Below are positions 63,351 to 64,000 of a stretch of 64,000 nucleotides of DNA, in pieces (position 1 is the stretch's first letter; the number at the start of each line of letters is the position of its first letter). Source of the DNA: Rosenbergiella metrosideri (GTDB lineage: Bacteria; Pseudomonadota; Gammaproteobacteria; Enterobacterales; Enterobacteriaceae). The DNA is taken from NCBI RefSeq assembly GCF_022602565.1, contig NZ_JALBCV010000016.1, positions 1 to 64,000 on the forward strand, read 5' to 3'. The notes under the pieces were generated by a model. The model did not search any database. It was given only the letters and a program-made list of their open reading frames with translations, and had not been told where the DNA came from. The position numbers and the translations under genes are program-made.

Positions 63351-63917
63351 TTAAGCATCCAGGCAAGCCGAAAATTGGCACCCTAACAACGTATTTTCGA
63401 GGTATCCGCCCCTGGCCGCCATGCGTTCCATGATTTCACCCCAGGTATTCATGGCCTAATGGGCCATTTGCCCTTGGCGGGCGATCAGCTGGCGTTCGAT
63501 CTCGTCATACGCCATACCCATCACGATGCTAGCAAAACTCTGATCGGCATTGAGGGCCGTCAGGCGTTGTCGCACCACCTCGGACGCCGTCGCGGCAAAC
63601 CACTCGGTCGGGCAACGCCCCCCAGTCCAACCACGCCGGCGGTTCGATGCGTACGGCAGCCACGCGTTTCAGCATTTTTTCAGTTCGGTGGTCTGCGCCT
63701 TAGTCTGGCAGCGGATGATTGCCGTATCGTGCAGGTTGAAGTCCTCGAAATAGCGGATGCTGAAACCACTGACCCGTTGTAGCGGGTTTCCTGTCAAGCC
63801 CAACTTGAAGCCGAGCCCATCTGTGAGCGTCAGCATGTAGATGAAAGGCTACGATTGTTCCGTGCTGGTCTTGAGGGTATGGGCGAACACACGGTGATCG
63901 CTGTAGTTGCGGGGCAT
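63351..63917 (-). pseudogene. GIY-YIG-like protein gene, broken by stops and frameshifts
   Basis: GGAGGGG precedes the ATG at 63917. The main frame reads MPRNYSDHRVFAHTLKTSTE, then TAG (63849-63851), then FIYMLTLTDGLGFKLGLTGN and IRYFEDFNLHDTAIIRCQT. A second frame then supplies RIEPPAWLDWGALPD, with shifts near an A6 and a G6 run, and the first frame resumes with TEWFAATASEVVRQRL and IVMGMAYDEIERQLIARQ. TAG follows at 63456-63458 and a last stretch MNTWGEIMERMAARGGYLE runs to TAA 63351-63353. The FIYML ... FKLGLTGNP pattern resembles the start of GIY-YIG/T5orf172-type domains. Clearly non-functional. Confidence 0.65.
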
Positions 63918-64000
63918 GGCGGCCCCTCCTTGACTACCACCACTCGCAACGGAATGTGCTGCGGGCTCTACGAAGTCGGAGGGTCAATCTACTGTTGCGT

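Larger units (their letters stand above)
56903..64000. mobile_element. Decayed integrative element / genomic island (right end outside window)
   Basis: The region carries recombinase, accessory and GIY-YIG-like genes, all inactivated, around one intact very long NTPase gene. This is accessory DNA in an otherwise conserved chromosomal backbone. The left limit lies between the ddc terminator (56081) and the recombinase remnant; the right limit is not reached. Confidence 0.7.

Noticed and set aside
63459-63782. 107-codon plus-strand frame at the island end
   Set aside because: It is antisense to the GIY-YIG-like pseudogene, which has a ribosome site, recognisable motifs and a coherent repaired frame on the minus strand.

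Overview
The window is a chromosomal segment of a gamma-proteobacterium of the order Enterobacterales. Gene content and order follow the Escherichia coli yfeR-to-yfgG segment closely, and the recognisable proteins align along their whole length with E. coli counterparts. Several departures from E. coli point to a relative outside the Escherichia group, perhaps Erwiniaceae; this family-level guess is weak. The departures are a drug-efflux trio, a CpxRA-like two-component pair, an exported lactonase-like protein, dat-ddc, and missing pdxK, ucpA, yfeX and perM.

Layout. 1-290: end of a tRNA-Lys gene, followed by a repeat that carries a second copy of the tRNA 3' end and terminator. 283-6657: divergent yfeR/yfeH, then an emrA-emrB-outer-membrane-factor operon. 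6688-12029: ypeB, ligA and zipA (minus), cysZ and cysK (plus). 12354-15019: ptsH-ptsI-crr, the general phosphotransferase system. 15054-21874 (minus): the sulfate/thiosulfate operon cysPTWA with cysM, followed by a CpxR/CpxA-like pair. 22000-28371: yfeY, yfeZ, ypeA, amiA, hemF, ampH, ansP. 28747-39796: yffB, dapE, ypfN, ypfH, tmcA, ypfJ, purC, bamC, dapA, gcvR, bcp, bepA. 39797-40697: a gene-poor gap holding an unlisted, broken gene remnant. 40698-52882: hda, uraA, upp, purM, purN, a lactonase-like gene, ppk, ppx, tehB, a yfgG-like gene, mgtE. 53169-56019: dat-ddc, which makes 1,3-diaminopropane.

From about 56.1 kb the character changes. This is a decayed genomic island with a DUF3147-type membrane protein gene carrying two in-frame stops, a tyrosine recombinase with at least five in-frame stops and compensating frameshifts, a small coiled-coil gene with two stops, and at the far end a GIY-YIG-like gene with stops and frameshifts. 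In the middle sits one perfectly open 1522-codon gene (58662-63230). It combines an N-terminal PD-(D/E)xK nuclease of Cap4/DUF4297 type, a STAND/NACHT-like NTPase and a C-terminal region of about 900 residues. This is the architecture of antiviral STAND (Avs-like) immune proteins. It may be read in coupling with a 25-codon ORF whose stop overlaps its start. It is the best candidate for an undescribed system in this window.

How the genes work together. Sulfate or thiosulfate enters through CysPTWA (and sulfate through CysZ) and is assimilated by CysK and CysM. HPr, EI and EIIA-Glc drive sugar uptake. DapA and DapE belong to lysine/peptidoglycan synthesis. PurC, PurM and PurN belong to purine synthesis, with visible PurR boxes ahead of purC and purM. 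Upp and UraA salvage uracil. BamC, BepA, AmiA, AmpH, ZipA and YfeY serve the envelope. LigA, ZipA and Hda serve replication and division. Several starts were moved from the longest reading frame on ribosome-binding-site and homology grounds, including a CTG start for hda and a GTG start for bepA.
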